Shown here piece by piece: positions 1-8,147 of a stretch of 12,228 nt of DNA. Within the stretch, counting starts at the first letter, position 1; each line of letters opens with the position of its first letter. The translations under genes were made by a program, and so were the position numbers. Under the pieces are notes generated by a model. It was not told the DNA's origin and searched no databases. It was given only the letters and a program-made list of their open reading frames with translations. Location: positions 1-12,228 of the forward strand of contig JAFOLE010000313.1 in NCBI GenBank assembly GCA_017419465.1, written 5' to 3'. Source of the DNA: Solobacterium sp. GTDB taxonomy: Bacteria > Bacillota_I > Bacilli_A > Erysipelotrichales > Erysipelotrichaceae.

Positions 1-4
1 ACAT
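1..4 (-). CDS. Start codon of an unidentified gene (partial)
   Basis: An ATG at 4-2 is preceded by AAGGAGGG (16-9), a strong Shine-Dalgarno about five bases upstream, and by the promoter described at 54-20. Only the start codon and one base are inside the window, so the product is unknown. Confidence 0.55.
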
Positions 5-19
5 AAGGCCCTCCTTCGC

Positions 20-54
20 GTTATAATTATAACACTTTATCCGGCCTCGCGTAA
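20..54 (-). promoter_or_regulatory. Promoter and palindrome before the next minus-strand gene
   Basis: A consensus TATAAT -10 box (31-26) sits inside a perfect 14-bp palindrome, GTTATAATTATAAC (33-20). The -35 candidate at the right spacing (17 bases) is TTACGC (54-49), which is poor. A palindrome over the -10 could be a repressor operator, though AT-rich -10 regions can be palindromic by chance. Confidence 0.5.
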
Positions 55-58
55 CTCG

Positions 59-102
59 AAAAAACCTGTTTCTCCGCTTATTTCATGCGGTTCCACAGGT
101 TT
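59..102 (-). terminator. Intrinsic terminator after gltD
   Basis: On the minus strand AAACCTGT (102-95) pairs with ACAGGTTT (69-62). An internal loop GGAA/AGAA follows, which could form G-A pairs, then CCGC/GCGG around a nine-base loop, and the helix ends in six T's (64-59). It lies 62 nt after the gltD stop and closes the glnA-gltD transcript. Confidence 0.9.
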
Positions 103-164
103 CGGAAATGACAAGTTATAAAACTACTTCAAAGTTAAGGTCTCAGATCTGCGGCTGTAATTTT

Positions 165-1616
165 TCACTGCATGTTAGTATAGCCCATCAGCCAGGCGTC
201 CGTTTCTCTTGCGCATTCCAGGCCTTCCCGGATGGCCCATACGACCAGAGACTGGCCTCTGTGCATATCACCTGCGGTAAATACACCTTCCAGATCTGCG
301 GCATAGCTGCCTGATTCAGTTTTCACCGTATTGCGTTCTGTCAGTGTAATACCGGCCTGGCAGGGAAGGGCGGTCTCGCAGCCGATGAATCCCGCCGCGA
401 TGATCAGAAGATCACAGGGCATCTCCTGACGGTTGTCCGAAACGACCGGCTTTCCGTTTTCAAAGTGAATCTCCGCAAGTTCCGCCCGCTTTAAGATACC
501 GTCTTCCATATGAAGTTTCGTGACAGTATGGGAGAAGATCCGGGGATCTGAGCCGAATACTTCGATTGCCTCCAGCTGTCCATAATCGGTTTTCAGAACC
601 TTCGGCCATTCCGGCCACGGATTATCTTCTGCCCGTTCTTCCGGCGGGCGCTTCATCATTTCAATCTGCGTGACAGATGCACAGTTCTGCCGGATACAGG
701 TTGCGACACAGTCATTTCCTGTGTCACCGCCTCCAAGCACGATCACATGTTTTCCGAAAGCGTTCACCGGCGGAAGATCCGGCAGGCATTTTGTGGTCTG
801 TTTCAGGAACTCCACGGCTCGGATCACACCATTGCCTTCTTCCATGCCTTCGATCACCGGGATCCGCTCCTGTTTGGCACCGCACGCCAGAATCACCGCA
901 TCACAGGAACTGCGCAGTTCTGAAAATGAAATGTCTGTTCCGACTGCGATGCCGGTCTTAAAGCAGATTCCTTCCTCCTCCAGCAGCTTCCGTCTTCTGC
1001 GGATCACGGATTTGTCCAGTTTCATGTTCGGTATTCCGTACATAAGCAGGCCGCCGATTTCATCGTCCCGCTCATATACCGTTACCTGATGTCCCCGCCG
1101 GTTCAGCCGGTATGCCGCCGCAAGACCGGACGGCCCGCTGCCCACAACTGCCACATGTTTACCGGACCGCTTCACCGGAGGCACTGCACGCATGGTTCCG
1201 TTCCGGAATGCGGTTTCGATCAGATAGCGTTCGTTGTCATGGATCGTCACCGAACTTCCGTCCAGTCCGTTCAGACATGCTTTCTCACAGAGAGCGGGAC
1301 ATACCCGTCCGGTAAATTCCGGAAACGGATTCATCCGGAGAAGCCTGCTTAATGCATGTTCCTCATTGCCGCGGTAAATATGATCGTTCCATTCCGGAAT
1401 CAGATTATGAAGCGGACAGCCGGTTACCATTCCCTTCAGGCGGATGACAGACTGACAGTACGGCACGCCGCAGTTCATACAACGTCCGGCCTGTTCTTTC
1501 CGCTCTTCCGGTTTCAGTTCTTCATACAGTTCCGCATAATCCTGTATGCGATCATTCACCGGGCGCATCCGGTTTTCACTGCGCTGCCAGATCAGGAATC
1601 CATTATCCTTTCCCAT
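165..1616 (-). CDS. gltD: Glutamate synthase, small subunit
   Basis: GltD oxidises NAD(P)H on FAD and passes electrons through 4Fe-4S clusters to GltB. The 483 residues are family length. The N-terminal cluster cysteines are Cys46, Cys49, Cys54 and Cys67 (RCMNCGVPYC...GCP) and Cys106, Cys110 and Cys114 (VCPALCEKAC). The FAD fold is marked by VVGSGPSGLAAA (157-168) and EIGGLLMYGIP, the NAD(P) fold by GGGDTGND (295-302), and the second FAD contact by GVFTAGDMHRGQS (444-456). I place the start at the ATG at 1616, whose A is shared with the gltB TGA; it sits six bases from GGAGG. A GTG at 1619 is also in frame but only three bases from the same site. The overlap predicts coupled, equimolar synthesis with GltB. 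A strong terminator follows. Confidence 0.97.
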   Translation of the reverse strand: MGKDNGFLIWQRSENRMRPVNDRIQDYAELYEELKPEERKEQAGRCMNCGVPYCQSVIRLKGMVTGCPLHNLIPEWNDHIYRGNEEHALSRLLRMNPFPEFTGRVCPALCEKACLNGLDGSSVTIHDNERYLIETAFRNGTMRAVPPVKRSGKHVAVVGSGPSGLAAAYRLNRRGHQVTVYERDDEIGGLLMYGIPNMKLDKSVIRRRRKLLEEEGICFKTGIAVGTDISFSELRSSCDAVILACGAKQERIPVIEGMEEGNGVIRAVEFLKQTTKCLPDLPPVNAFGKHVIVLGGGDTGNDCVATCIRQNCASVTQIEMMKRPPEERAEDNPWPEWPKVLKTDYGQLEAIEVFGSDPRIFSHTVTKLHMEDGILKRAELAEIHFENGKPVVSDNRQEMPCDLLIIAAGFIGCETALPCQAGITLTERNTVKTESGSYAADLEGVFTAGDMHRGQSLVVWAIREGLECARETDAWLMGYTNMQ

Positions 1617-4600
1617 CACGCACCTCCCTTCTCACGTGTAAGCTCAAGAAATGCGGCCATCCGTGCGTCTTCCGTGCTGATTCCTTTTTCTTCATACCGT
1701 GAGATCCGCTCCAGCATGTTCTGATACGGCAGCGGGATGATCTTCCGGAAATGCGGAAGCCATTCTTCCAGATGATTCAGAATCTCTCCGGCTTTCTTCG
1801 ATCCGGTTTCCCGGACATAATCTTCCAGAATCTCACGCAGCTGGTGAATGTCATAACTGTCTTTCACTTCATTCAGGGACAGCGCTTCATGGCTCATCCG
1901 GCGGTAGAGCACATGATCTTCATCCAGGACATAGGCGGTTCCTCCGCTCATTCCCGCCGCAAAGTTTTTCCCGGTCTCTCCGAGAATTACCGCGATTCCG
2001 CCGGTCATATATTCCAGGCCATGATCGCCGCATCCTTCACAGACGGCCTGCGCACCGCTGTTGCGCACGCAGAACCGCTCTCCTGCCTTTCCGGCAAAAT
2101 AGGCTTTTCCCGAGGTCGCGCCATAGAGCGCCACATTTCCGATGATGGTATTTTCATCCCAGGCATAGGCCGCATCCTTCGGCGGTGTGATTATGATTGT
2201 TCCGCCGGACAGTCCTTTTCCGACATAGTCATTCGCATCCCCGTACAGACGCATCGTCAGTCCCTTTGGAATAAAGGCACCGAACGACTGCCCTGCGCTG
2301 CCGGATGCGGTAACGGTATAGGTATCTTCCTTCAGGGTATCCCTGAACTGTTTCGTAATCTCTGAACCAAGGATTGTCCCGACCGTCCGGTCGGATGCGG
2401 TTACCCGGATATTCTTTTTTCCTGTCTTCTTTGTATTCTGTGTTTCCCGGAACCACGGGACGAGTTCTCTCATATCCAGTGTGTTCTCCAGCTGAAAATC
2501 ATACGCATCGCCGGATTCCCAATGCCCCGGTTCTGTGTCATACGATTCAAGAAGCGAAGAAATATACCGGTTATTGTGCACTTCAAGCAGGTCCTTGCGG
2601 CCGATCAGTTCATCCATCGTCCGTACGCCGAGTTCCGCCATGATATGACGTACTTCCTCCGCAATCAGCGTCATATAGTTCATGACATGTTCCGGTTTAC
2701 CGCGGAACCGCTTCCGCAGTTCTTCGTTCTGCGTTGCGATGCCGAAGGGACAGGTATCCTTTGAACAGACGCGCATCATCATACAGCCCATCGCGACAAG
2801 CGGTCCTGTCGCAAATCCAAACTCCTCCGCACCGAGCAGTGCCGCAATCACCACATCCCGGCCGCTCATCAGTTTGCCGTCAGTCTGCACGATTACCCGG
2901 CTGCGCAGATGATTTTCCGTCAGCGCACGGTGTGTTTCCAGAATGCCGAGCTCCCAGGGAAGACCGGCATGATGAATGGAACTGTACGGCGCAGCGCCCG
3001 TGCCGCCGTCATAGCCCGAAATCAGGACCACCTGTGCGCCCGCCTTGGCAACGCCGCAGGCGACGGTGCCGACGCCCCGTTCACTGACAAGCTTGACGGA
3101 GATTCTTGCGGTGCGGTTGGCATTCTTCAGATCATAGATCAGCTGTGCAAGATCCTCAATGGAATAGATATCATGATGCGGCGGCGGAGAAATCAGGGAA
3201 ACGCCCGGCGTTGAACAGCGGGTCGCGGCGACCCAGGGATAAACCTTCTGTCCCGGAAGATGTCCGCCTTCTCCCGGCTTGGCGCCCTGTGCCATCTTGA
3301 TCTGAATCTCACCGGCGCTGTTGAGATACTCGCCTGTCACGCCGAAGCGTCCGGACGCAACCTGCTTTACCAGCGAATTGCGGTTTGTATGGAACCGTGC
3401 CGGATCTTCGCCTCCCTCTCCGGTATTGGAGCGGGCATGCAGGGCATTCATGGCAATCGCCATCGTTTCATGGGCTTCCTTTGAAATGGAGCCAAAGGAC
3501 ATCGCGCCGGTATTGAATCGCTGAACGATGCGTTCTGCCGGTTCCACTTCGTCCAGCGGAACCGGATTTCCGGTTTTGCGGAAGCCAAGCAGATCCCGCA
3601 GCCGGTGCGGCTTCATTGCGGAAAGCAGCGCAGTATATTCTTCGTAATCCGCATAGTTTCCGGAACGTGCGGCTTTCTGCAGGGCAAGAATGACTTCCGG
3701 CGAATACAGATGTTCTTCCGCCGCGCTGTTACTGCGAAGTCCATGCGTTCCGATACTGTCAAGCGTGGTATCCACCGGCAGTCCGAGCGGGTCGAAGGCA
3801 TGTTCATGACGGTCCAGGACATCCTGTTCAATATCGTGCAGCGTCTTGTCTCCGCCCGCAGATACCGTGCCCGCAAAATACTCCCGGATCACTTCGTCAC
3901 TCAGGCCGAGTGCTTCGAAGATCTTTGCGGACTGATAGGACTGCAGAGTGGAAATGCCCATCTTGGCCGCAATCTTTGTGACGCCGTCACGGATCGCCGC
4001 ATTATAGTCTTCGATCGCGGTGTGGTAATCCTTGTCAAGAATGCCGAGATCAATCATCTCCACAATGCATTCCTGCGCAAGATACGGATAGATGGCCTTT
4101 GCGCCGAATCCCAGCAGTGCCGCACAGTCATGGACCGTGCAGGGATCGCCGCTTTCCACGATCAGAGAGAGCTGCGTGCATTTCCGGGTCGTGACCATAT
4201 GCTGTTCAACCGCAGATACCGCAAGCAGGCTCGGAATCGGAAGATGGTTCTCATCCGTGCCCCAGTCGCTTAACACCAGAATATTTGCGCCTTCCGTATA
4301 CGCACGGTCACAGCGCACGCACAGCTGTTCCAGCGCCTTTTTCAATGAGGTATTCCGATAATACAGGGTCGGTATCACCGCACAGCGAAGATCCGGTTCA
4401 TTCAGTGCCTTGATCTTCATCATGTCCGTACCGGTCAGAATCGGATTCCGGATTTCCAGCACCGCGCAGTTTGTGCTCGACTCTTCCAGGAGATTTCCGT
4501 GTGAGCCAAGGTAAACGGTGGTGTCCGTAACGACCTTTTCCCGGATTGAATCGATCGGCGGATTGGTGACCTGCGCAAAGCGCTGATAGAAATAATCCGA

Positions 4601-6115
4601 CAGCCTGCGACTGCACGGGGAAAACATTGTCAGCGGGACATCATGTCCCATGGATGCGGTCGGTTCCATCCCGTTTTCCGCCATCCGGTACAAGATGTCC
4701 TTTACATCCTCATAGGAATAGCCGAATACCTTGTACAGACTGTCACGCATGGTCTGTGTATGATGCGGAAGACGGTGGTTCGGAATCGGCAGATCACTGA
4801 GATGCCGCAGATGCAGATTCAGCCATTCTCCGTAAGGATTTGCATGAATGTATTCATTCTTGCATTCCTCATCATCCACTACTTTTTTCTGCACGGTATC
4901 CACCAGCAGAAGTTTTCCCGGCATCAGACGGGATTTTTTTACGATGTGTTTCTCATCAAAATTCAGAACGCCCACTTCGGAAGAAAGCACCAAGCGGTTG
5001 TCATCCAGAATGTAATAACGCGCAGGCCGCAGTCCGTTGCGGTCGAGACATGCGCCGATCCGTTCCCCGTCGGTAAAGATGATCGCCGCCGGTCCGTCCC
5101 ACGGTTCCATCATGGTGGCGTAGTAATGGTAAAAATCCTTCTTCTCCTGAGAGATGGAATCATTGTTTTTCCACGGTTCGGGAATCATGATCATCAGCGC
5201 AAGCGGAAGATCGATTCCGCTCATATACAGAAACTCCAGTGTGTTGTCGACCATTGCGGAGTCAGACCCCTCATCACTGATCACCGGATAGATGCGGTCC
5301 AGATACGGTTCCGTAAAACGGGACTTCATGGTTTCCTCCCGCGCCGTCATGCGGTCGTGATTTCCGGAGATCGTATTGATTTCACCGTTATGCGCAATCA
5401 TCCGATAGGGATGCGCGCGGTTCCAGCTCGGGGTCGTATTGGTGGAAAAGCGGGAATGCACGACCGCAATCGCGGTTTCATAGTCTTCGTCCTGAAGATC
5501 CGTATAGAACCGGCGCAGCTGTTCCACCAGAAACATACCTTTATAGACAATCGTGCGGGAAGACAGTGAAACAATATAGGCACTGCTGTTTCCCTGTTCG
5601 AACTCTCTTCGGGCAACATAAAGCAGACGGTCAAATTCCATTCCGCGCGGGGTATCTGCCGGTTTTTCCACAAATACCTGCATGATGCAGGGCATCGTCT
5701 CCAGGGCCCGGGCACCGAGAATGTCCGGCGCACAGGGAACCGTGCGCCATCCCAGTGTCTTCATGCCGTACTTCTCCGCAATGACTTCAAACATCCGCTG
5801 TGCGATGACACGCAGGACCCTGTCCTGGCGGAAGAAAAACATTCCGACTCCGTAATCGTGTTCTTCCGGCAGTGTGATGCCTTCCGCTTCTGCGGCTTTC
5901 TGAAAGAACCGGTGCGAAATCTGAAGCAGAATACCAACGCCGTCGCCGACTTCCCCGCTGGCATCCTTGCCTGCCCGATGGCCGAGCCGTTCAACGATAC
6001 ACAGCGCATCTTCCAGTGCGGCGTGTGTTTTCTGTCCGTCGATATTTACAACCGCACCGATCCCGCAGGCATCATGATCGATATCGGTCACGAAATCTCT
6101 TCTGATCTGTCCCAT
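1616..6115 (-). CDS. gltB: Glutamate synthase (NADPH-type), large subunit
   Basis: GltB hydrolyses glutamine, channels ammonia to 2-oxoglutarate and, with electrons from GltD, makes two glutamates. The 1499 residues are the normal length. A short propeptide ends before Cys17 in HDACGIGAVV, the nucleophile of the class II amidotransferase domain (17 to about 430), which includes RAHPYRMIAHNGEINT. A central domain follows, then the FMN domain from about 855 (AERIVQRFNTGAMSFGSIS), with NTGEGGEDPARF (897-908), GAKPGEGGHLPG (944-955) and SGYDGGTGAAP (1033-1043). Cys1111, Cys1117 and Cys1122 (spacing C-x5-C-x4-C) hold the 3Fe-4S cluster. The C-terminal beta-helix (about 1240-1430) has glycine repeats such as GLSGGTIII. 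The start has AAGGGG upstream. It is fourth from the end of the GS-GOGAT transcript's gene list only by size of interest: it follows the ANTAR gene and directly precedes gltD. Confidence 0.98.
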   Translation of the reverse strand: MGQIRRDFVTDIDHDACGIGAVVNIDGQKTHAALEDALCIVERLGHRAGKDASGEVGDGVGILLQISHRFFQKAAEAEGITLPEEHDYGVGMFFFRQDRVLRVIAQRMFEVIAEKYGMKTLGWRTVPCAPDILGARALETMPCIMQVFVEKPADTPRGMEFDRLLYVARREFEQGNSSAYIVSLSSRTIVYKGMFLVEQLRRFYTDLQDEDYETAIAVVHSRFSTNTTPSWNRAHPYRMIAHNGEINTISGNHDRMTAREETMKSRFTEPYLDRIYPVISDEGSDSAMVDNTLEFLYMSGIDLPLALMIMIPEPWKNNDSISQEKKDFYHYYATMMEPWDGPAAIIFTDGERIGACLDRNGLRPARYYILDDNRLVLSSEVGVLNFDEKHIVKKSRLMPGKLLLVDTVQKKVVDDEECKNEYIHANPYGEWLNLHLRHLSDLPIPNHRLPHHTQTMRDSLYKVFGYSYEDVKDILYRMAENGMEPTASMGHDVPLTMFSPCSRRLSDYFYQRFAQVTNPPIDSIREKVVTDTTVYLGSHGNLLEESSTNCAVLEIRNPILTGTDMMKIKALNEPDLRCAVIPTLYYRNTSLKKALEQLCVRCDRAYTEGANILVLSDWGTDENHLPIPSLLAVSAVEQHMVTTRKCTQLSLIVESGDPCTVHDCAALLGFGAKAIYPYLAQECIVEMIDLGILDKDYHTAIEDYNAAIRDGVTKIAAKMGISTLQSYQSAKIFEALGLSDEVIREYFAGTVSAGGDKTLHDIEQDVLDRHEHAFDPLGLPVDTTLDSIGTHGLRSNSAAEEHLYSPEVILALQKAARSGNYADYEEYTALLSAMKPHRLRDLLGFRKTGNPVPLDEVEPAERIVQRFNTGAMSFGSISKEAHETMAIAMNALHARSNTGEGGEDPARFHTNRNSLVKQVASGRFGVTGEYLNSAGEIQIKMAQGAKPGEGGHLPGQKVYPWVAATRCSTPGVSLISPPPHHDIYSIEDLAQLIYDLKNANRTARISVKLVSERGVGTVACGVAKAGAQVVLISGYDGGTGAAPYSSIHHAGLPWELGILETHRALTENHLRSRVIVQTDGKLMSGRDVVIAALLGAEEFGFATGPLVAMGCMMMRVCSKDTCPFGIATQNEELRKRFRGKPEHVMNYMTLIAEEVRHIMAELGVRTMDELIGRKDLLEVHNNRYISSLLESYDTEPGHWESGDAYDFQLENTLDMRELVPWFRETQNTKKTGKKNIRVTASDRTVGTILGSEITKQFRDTLKEDTYTVTASGSAGQSFGAFIPKGLTMRLYGDANDYVGKGLSGGTIIITPPKDAAYAWDENTIIGNVALYGATSGKAYFAGKAGERFCVRNSGAQAVCEGCGDHGLEYMTGGIAVILGETGKNFAAGMSGGTAYVLDEDHVLYRRMSHEALSLNEVKDSYDIHQLREILEDYVRETGSKKAGEILNHLEEWLPHFRKIIPLPYQNMLERISRYEEKGISTEDARMAAFLELTREKGGA

Positions 6116-6137
6116 ACTTCTTACCCCTTCAGATACA

Positions 6138-6166
6138 CAGATATCCGGGGATGTCCCGGATATCTG
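6138..6166 (-). repeat. Perfect 12-bp inverted repeat upstream of gltB
   Basis: CAGATATCCGGG and CCCGGATATCTG flank a 5-base ACATC loop in the 58-nt gap between the ANTAR gene and gltB. No U-run follows, so it is not an intrinsic terminator. The gltB Shine-Dalgarno AAGGGG lies about 10 bases beyond the stem and stays unpaired. It may be an mRNA processing or stability element, a target for an RNA-binding regulator, or a DNA operator. No separate gltB promoter is visible in the gap. Confidence 0.85.
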
Positions 6167-6173
6167 CCTGGAT

Positions 6174-6701
6174 TTAAATGGTTTCTCCCTGAAGGATACG
6201 CTCTGCGATCTGCGCCATACCGAGTCCGAGCTTCATGCTGGATTTCTGCAGGAGGCGGTACGCATCCGCTTCACTCATCCTGCGCTCCTCCATCAGTTTC
6301 TGCTTGGCCTGCTGTATACGCGCATTGTCTTCCCCGCTGCGCTTCGGCACATTCCGGTAATGAAGCTGTACCAGCATTTCCGAATACGCCGTCAGCGCAC
6401 TGCTGTTCAGAGGCACCCTTGCCTTGAAAATCCGCTGTGATTCGATTCCTGCCAGCTGATCCGGTTTGGCAACACAGAGGATCAGTGTCCGATCACTCAG
6501 TGTTTCCGCAATCTGATCAACGGTTTCGTCGTTGAGACGGTATTCACTGATCAGAATCCCGTCCTGTAAGATGCGGAAGGCACGCCTGATTTCACTTCCT
6601 GATGTGCAGATCCGCATTACCTCGTATCCGTTTTCCCGCAGGATTCCTGCGATCCGTTCGGATGTTTCCCGTTTCCGGAATGCGATCACGAATCTTGCCA
6701 T
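6174..6701 (-). CDS. ANTAR-domain regulator with degenerate receiver domain
   Basis: The 175-residue protein has two parts. Residues 1-115 look like a response-regulator receiver fold (MARFVIAFRK... to PLNSSALTAYSEML). The acidic pair after beta-1 is missing (IAFRKRE), and the phosphoacceptor position, by alignment of ISEYRL with the usual LLDIRM, is Glu53. Residues 118-171 (AKQKLMEERRMSEADAYRLLQKSSMKLGLGMAQIAERIL) fit the ANTAR domain, a helical RNA-binding module of the AmiR, NasR and EutV antiterminators. It probably controls transcript elongation in response to a nitrogen signal, perhaps through a partner since phosphorylation looks unlikely. It starts 9 nt after the glnA stop with no recognisable Shine-Dalgarno, so translation may be coupled to glnA. 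The surrounding GS and GOGAT genes suggest it acts on its own operon; that is inference. Confidence 0.9.
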   Translation of the reverse strand: MARFVIAFRKRETSERIAGILRENGYEVMRICTSGSEIRRAFRILQDGILISEYRLNDETVDQIAETLSDRTLILCVAKPDQLAGIESQRIFKARVPLNSSALTAYSEMLVQLHYRNVPKRSGEDNARIQQAKQKLMEERRMSEADAYRLLQKSSMKLGLGMAQIAERILQGETI

Positions 6702-6710
6702 AGTGCAGAA

Positions 6711-8039
6711 TCAGTACATCATGAGATACCGGTTGACTTCCCATTCCGACACGGAAGTACGGTAGGCATCCCATTCCTCATACTTCCCGGCGGAATACTG
6801 CGTCACGATGTGATCTCCGAGTGTGTCGCAGACGAGTTTGTCTTCCAGCATCCGATCCACTGCCTCCTTGAGCGAGCCCGGCAGACTTTCAATTCCCTGC
6901 GCCTTCCTGGCCGCTTCATCCATCGTAAAGATGTTTTCGAGAATCTCTTCCGGCGGAACCAGACCGCGTTCAATGCCGTCAAGACCTGCCGCCAGGCACA
7001 CAGCCAGTTCCAGATAAGGATTGCAGGAAGGATCCGGACAGCGCAGTTCCACACGTGTCGCCTGCCCTCTTGCGGCAGGAATACGGATCAGTGCGGAACG
7101 GTTCGAAGCGGACCAGGAAATATAGCAGGGAGCCTCATACCCCGGAACCAGACGTTTGTAGCTGTTGACCAGCGGGTTTGTGATTGCGGCCATAGCTGAG
7201 ATGTGTTCCAGGATACCGGCGATGAAGGAGTAGGCCTCTTTGGATAATCCAAGCCTGTCGGAGGGATCCGCAAACACATTCTTTCCGTCACGGAACAGGG
7301 ACATGTTTGTATGCATGCCGCTGCCGTTGATTCCGAAGATCGGTTTGGGCATGAAGGTCGCGTGAAGACCATTTTTCTGTGCGATGGTTTTTACCGCCAG
7401 CTTGAAGGTCATGACATTATCGGCTGTGCGCAGCGCATCGCCGTACTTGAAGTCAATTTCATGCTGACCGCGCGCCACTTCATGATGGCTCGCCTCAACT
7501 TCGTAACCCATGCGCTCCAGCATCATGCAGATCTCACGGCGTGTCGATCCGCCATGGTCCAGCGGGTCAAGGTCGAAGTAGCCAGCGTCATCACTGGTCT
7601 TTGTGGTAGGTGCTCCGTTTTCGTCAGTCTCAAACAGGAAGAATTCACATTCCGGTCCGACATTGAAGGAGTATCCCTGTTCCTCCGCTTTCTTCAGCAC
7701 GCGCTTCAGAGTGCTTCGCGGGTCGCCCGCAAACGGCGTTCCGTCCGGCAGATACACGTCACAGATCAGACGCGCAACCTTTGCGTGCTGCGGACGCCAC
7801 GGAAGTACGGCATAGGAATCAAGATCCGGATACAGATACATATCGGATTCATTGATCCGCACGAAGCCTTCGATCGAACTTCCGTCGATCATGATCTGAT
7901 TGTTTACTGCCTTTTCTATCTGAGATGCGGTGATTGCGACATTCTTCAGACGACCGAAGATGTCGGTAAACTGCATGCGGATGAATTCAACGTCGCCTTC
8001 TTTTACTAATCGGATGATGTCTTCTTTTGTGTAGCTCAT
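6711..8039 (-). CDS. glnA: Glutamine synthetase type I (GSI-alpha-like)
   Basis: It condenses glutamate, ammonia and ATP to glutamine as a cytoplasmic dodecamer. The 442 residues match the Bacillus-type enzyme (about 444) rather than the longer adenylylated GSI-beta form. Metal ligands are visible as Glu130 and Glu132 (GPECEFFLF), Glu187 and Glu194 (HHEVARGQHEID), His243 (GSGMHTNMSLF) and Glu331 (RVELRCPDP), with Arg333 nearby. KPIFGINGSGMH (232-243) is the ATP/ammonia loop and VPGYEAPCYISWS contains the flap glutamate Glu302. Arg61 in SSIEGFVRINESDMYLYPD matches B. subtilis Arg62, which mediates glutamine feedback inhibition. The start at 8039 has AAGGAG about seven bases upstream; the frame runs back to 8171, but those 44 residues fall over the promoter and terminator hairpin. 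It opens the operon glnA-ANTAR-gltB-gltD. Confidence 0.97.
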   Translation of the reverse strand: MSYTKEDIIRLVKEGDVEFIRMQFTDIFGRLKNVAITASQIEKAVNNQIMIDGSSIEGFVRINESDMYLYPDLDSYAVLPWRPQHAKVARLICDVYLPDGTPFAGDPRSTLKRVLKKAEEQGYSFNVGPECEFFLFETDENGAPTTKTSDDAGYFDLDPLDHGGSTRREICMMLERMGYEVEASHHEVARGQHEIDFKYGDALRTADNVMTFKLAVKTIAQKNGLHATFMPKPIFGINGSGMHTNMSLFRDGKNVFADPSDRLGLSKEAYSFIAGILEHISAMAAITNPLVNSYKRLVPGYEAPCYISWSASNRSALIRIPAARGQATRVELRCPDPSCNPYLELAVCLAAGLDGIERGLVPPEEILENIFTMDEAARKAQGIESLPGSLKEAVDRMLEDKLVCDTLGDHIVTQYSAGKYEEWDAYRTSVSEWEVNRYLMMY

Positions 8040-8058
8040 AGCCTTTCTCCTTTTCCGA

Positions 8059-8109
8059 AAATAAACAAAAGAGCAAAGGAAATCCCGATGTTCGGGCACC
8101 TTTGCTCTT
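8059..8109 (-). terminator. Terminator-like hairpin in the glnA leader
   Basis: An 11-bp stem, AAGAGCAAAGG (8109-8099) with CCTTTGCTCTT (8079-8069), carries an inner CCCG/CGGG helix with an AACAT loop. It is followed by a U-rich tract TTTTGTTTATTTT. In form it is an intrinsic terminator for minus-strand transcription. It would end the asnB-dapF-dapL transcript 83 nt past the dapL stop. It also lies only about 3 nt after the predicted glnA transcription start, so glnA mRNA must read through it unless an unseen promoter exists. Confidence 0.85.
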
Positions 8110-8118
8110 AACGGGTAT

Positions 8119-8147
8119 ATCTTATCCGGTTTTGAAAATAATGTCAA
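8119..8147 (-). promoter_or_regulatory. glnA promoter (sigma-A type)
   Basis: A consensus TTGACA (8147-8142), a 17-base spacer and TAAGAT (8124-8119) make the best promoter in the window. The predicted start is near 8112, giving a leader of about 73 nt before glnA. A direct repeat ATTATTTTCA (from 8165 and from 8142, 23 bp apart) brackets the -35 box and could be an operator; no protein is identified for it. Confidence 0.85.

Noticed and set aside
1617..1619. GTG start for gltD
   Set aside because: It is only three bases from the Shine-Dalgarno; the ATG at 1616 has better spacing and is the commoner codon. Not fully excluded.
4643..5569. 308-codon open frame on the plus strand
   Set aside because: It is antisense to gltB, rich in His, Arg and Phe, has no recognisable domain, and fits a shadow of strong coding sequence.
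6138..6166. Terminator between the ANTAR gene and gltB
   Set aside because: The hairpin is strong but no U-run follows it, and gltB has no visible promoter of its own.
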